62,093 nt of DNA from Vreelandella hamiltonii (GTDB taxonomy: Bacteria; Pseudomonadota; Gammaproteobacteria; Pseudomonadales; Halomonadaceae), in the NCBI RefSeq assembly GCF_014651775.1, contig NZ_BMXN01000020.1:1-62093 (forward strand), read 5' to 3'. Shown piece after piece: positions 61,447-62,093 of this stretch (position 1 is the first letter of the stretch; the number at the start of each line of letters is the position of its first letter). The notes under the pieces were generated by a model that was not told where the DNA came from, ran no database searches, and saw only the letters and a list, made by a program, of their open reading frames with translations. The position numbers and the translations under genes are program-made.

Positions 61447-61755
61447 GAAGCCATCCGAGCAGGCGAGCAAACGTCACGACACGACATTGCCTTCCATCGC
61501 GCCATCTTGCACAGCACCCATAATCCCATGACGATTCGAGTGGGAGAAACGCTGCTGCAACTGATCGAAGCAGCATTGGAAACATCCATGCGCTCTCTTC
61601 CTGAAACTGCCTTGAAAGACCACAAAGCGATTTACAAGGCCTTCAAGGCAGGTGATAGCGCAGGCATTCACGCCGCCATTGCCGTCAGCAGTGAAAGCTG
61701 GGAAACCAACCTGACCTACGAAGGCGACAGCGACTTGAGTGCAGCCACGCGCTGA
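61447..61755 (+). pseudogene. GntR-family regulator remnant (FCD domain end)
   Basis: The plus-strand frame reads AIRAGEQTSRHDIAFHRAIL and continues NPMTIRVGETLLQLIEAALET to LKDHKAIYKAFKAGDSAGIHAAI, which is the second half of an FCD ligand-binding domain ('D..FH..i....N' and 'EH..I..AI...D'). The DNA-binding domain and first part are missing. A start at 61507 (TTG) would only be accidental. It abuts the RidA remnant at about 61447, so one deletion removed the 5' ends of two divergent genes and the promoter between them. Confidence 0.7.
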
Positions 61756-61894
61756 CGGTGAACAAGCATGAGTGGCCCTCTTCTCTGTCAGGAAATGGGG
61801 CCGCTCGTTGATCATGCCGCAAAACGGCGTTGCATTGCTTCACCAAACGTTCATTGCTTATCAACACCTCCCATTACTCTTTAACGCCATCGCA
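61756..61894. other. Non-coding stretch near the right edge
   Basis: Between the FCD remnant and the possible partial gene there is no gene I can support. GCCGCAAAACGGC (61814-61826) can form a short hairpin followed by no T-run. The sequence becomes A+T-rich toward 61900. Confidence 0.4.
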
Positions 61895-62092
61895 TTACAC
61901 AACCACACAAAGTTCATTTTCAATATTACATATAAGATAAAACTTACATTGAAGTAGCGTATTTCCTACAAGCTTTATCGTCTTTCTCTTACCTGAATCC
62001 GTGAGACCGGCCCCCGGAAGCACTTCTAACCCACTGACCTGCATGGCAATATAGCCATTATCGCCATTCACCCAGACAGTGCCATGCCCAAC
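61895..62092 (-). CDS. Possible partial gene entering from the right edge
   Basis: A minus-strand frame of 66 codons is open from the window edge to a TAA at 61895-61897. The start of the visible part (VGHGTVWVNGDNGYIAMQVSG) looks protein-like, while the last third (CKFYLICNIENELCVVV) is A+T-rich. It may be the end of a real gene, or a frame that has run past a damaged end. No family recognised. Confidence 0.3.
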   Translation of the reverse strand, partial: VGHGTVWVNGDNGYIAMQVSGLEVLPGAGLTDSGKRKTIKLVGNTLLQCKFYLICNIENELCVVV

Positions 62093-62093
62093 A

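Overview
The window is 62 kb of high-G+C gammaproteobacterial chromosome. Its combination of malonate, GABA and four-carbon sugar-acid catabolism, TRAP transport and E. coli-like fumarate reductase and menaquinone genes best fits Halomonadaceae (Halomonas or a relative). That placement is an inference from protein style and gene content, not from a marker gene. I saw no rRNA, tRNA, CRISPR array, transposase or integrase.

Layout. (1) 0-0.3 kb: the end of an unidentified gene and the 3' remnant of an amidase gene. (2) 0.3-14.2 kb: a fumarate-respiration block. It holds frdABCD-menBCE on the minus strand, a divergent DASS-type dicarboxylate transporter behind a perfect FNR/Anr box, doxX-menF-menD-menH on the minus strand, and menA on the plus strand. 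It covers menaquinone synthesis from chorismate to demethylmenaquinone, except for the DHNA-CoA thioesterase and the UbiE methylase, together with the QFR enzyme that uses it. (3) 14.2-16.2 kb: an ABM monooxygenase and a photolyase. (4) 16.1-20.3 kb: an AT-rich island with a small ORF, an ABC-type ATPase, an HNH nuclease (Septu/PtuAB-like pair) and an Orc1/STAND-like ATPase. It is flanked by two diverged copies of the photolyase 3' end. (5) 20.3-26.1 kb: GABA catabolism (gabT, gabD, an APC permease, and a divergent MocR/GabR regulator with a direct-repeat operator). (6) 26.2-36.4 kb: housekeeping and accessory genes, including a SLT-like lipoprotein, TauE, an M24 fold protein, an OYE reductase, TspO, a ZipA-like protein, ABC-F YbiT, a CbiX-like chelatase, an HDAC-like remnant, ChaC and HPP. 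(7) 36.5-38.0 kb: a tandem glycine riboswitch ahead of a DadA-family oxidoreductase. (8) 38.1-43.2 kb: malonate use (GntR regulator, malonyl-CoA decarboxylase, matB, madL, madM). (9) 43.2-48.2 kb: an RND pump and membrane fusion protein with a divergent TetR regulator. (10) 48.2-59.8 kb: a ten-gene minus-strand set for L-threonate/D-erythronate use (ltnD, otnK, otnC, otnI, denD, a DctPQM TRAP system, an aldehyde dehydrogenase and a hydroxyisobutyrate dehydrogenase-like enzyme) with a divergent LacI-type regulator. (11) 59.8-62.1 kb: a 161-bp palindromic element, an intact amidase gene, fused 5'-truncated remnants of ridA and a GntR/FCD regulator, and a possible partial gene at the edge.

Two signals stand out. 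The AT-rich ATPase/HNH/Orc-like cassette has acquired its own version of the neighbouring gene's 3' end and contains no visible recombinase, so it is the best candidate for an undescribed system. In addition, short tandem duplications with 13-20 bp periods repeatedly sit on gene starts or stops (near 6.95, 8.7, 41.8, 47.4, 49.1, 50.7, 52.0 and 52.6 kb), which points to a recurring process of small boundary duplications in this genome.
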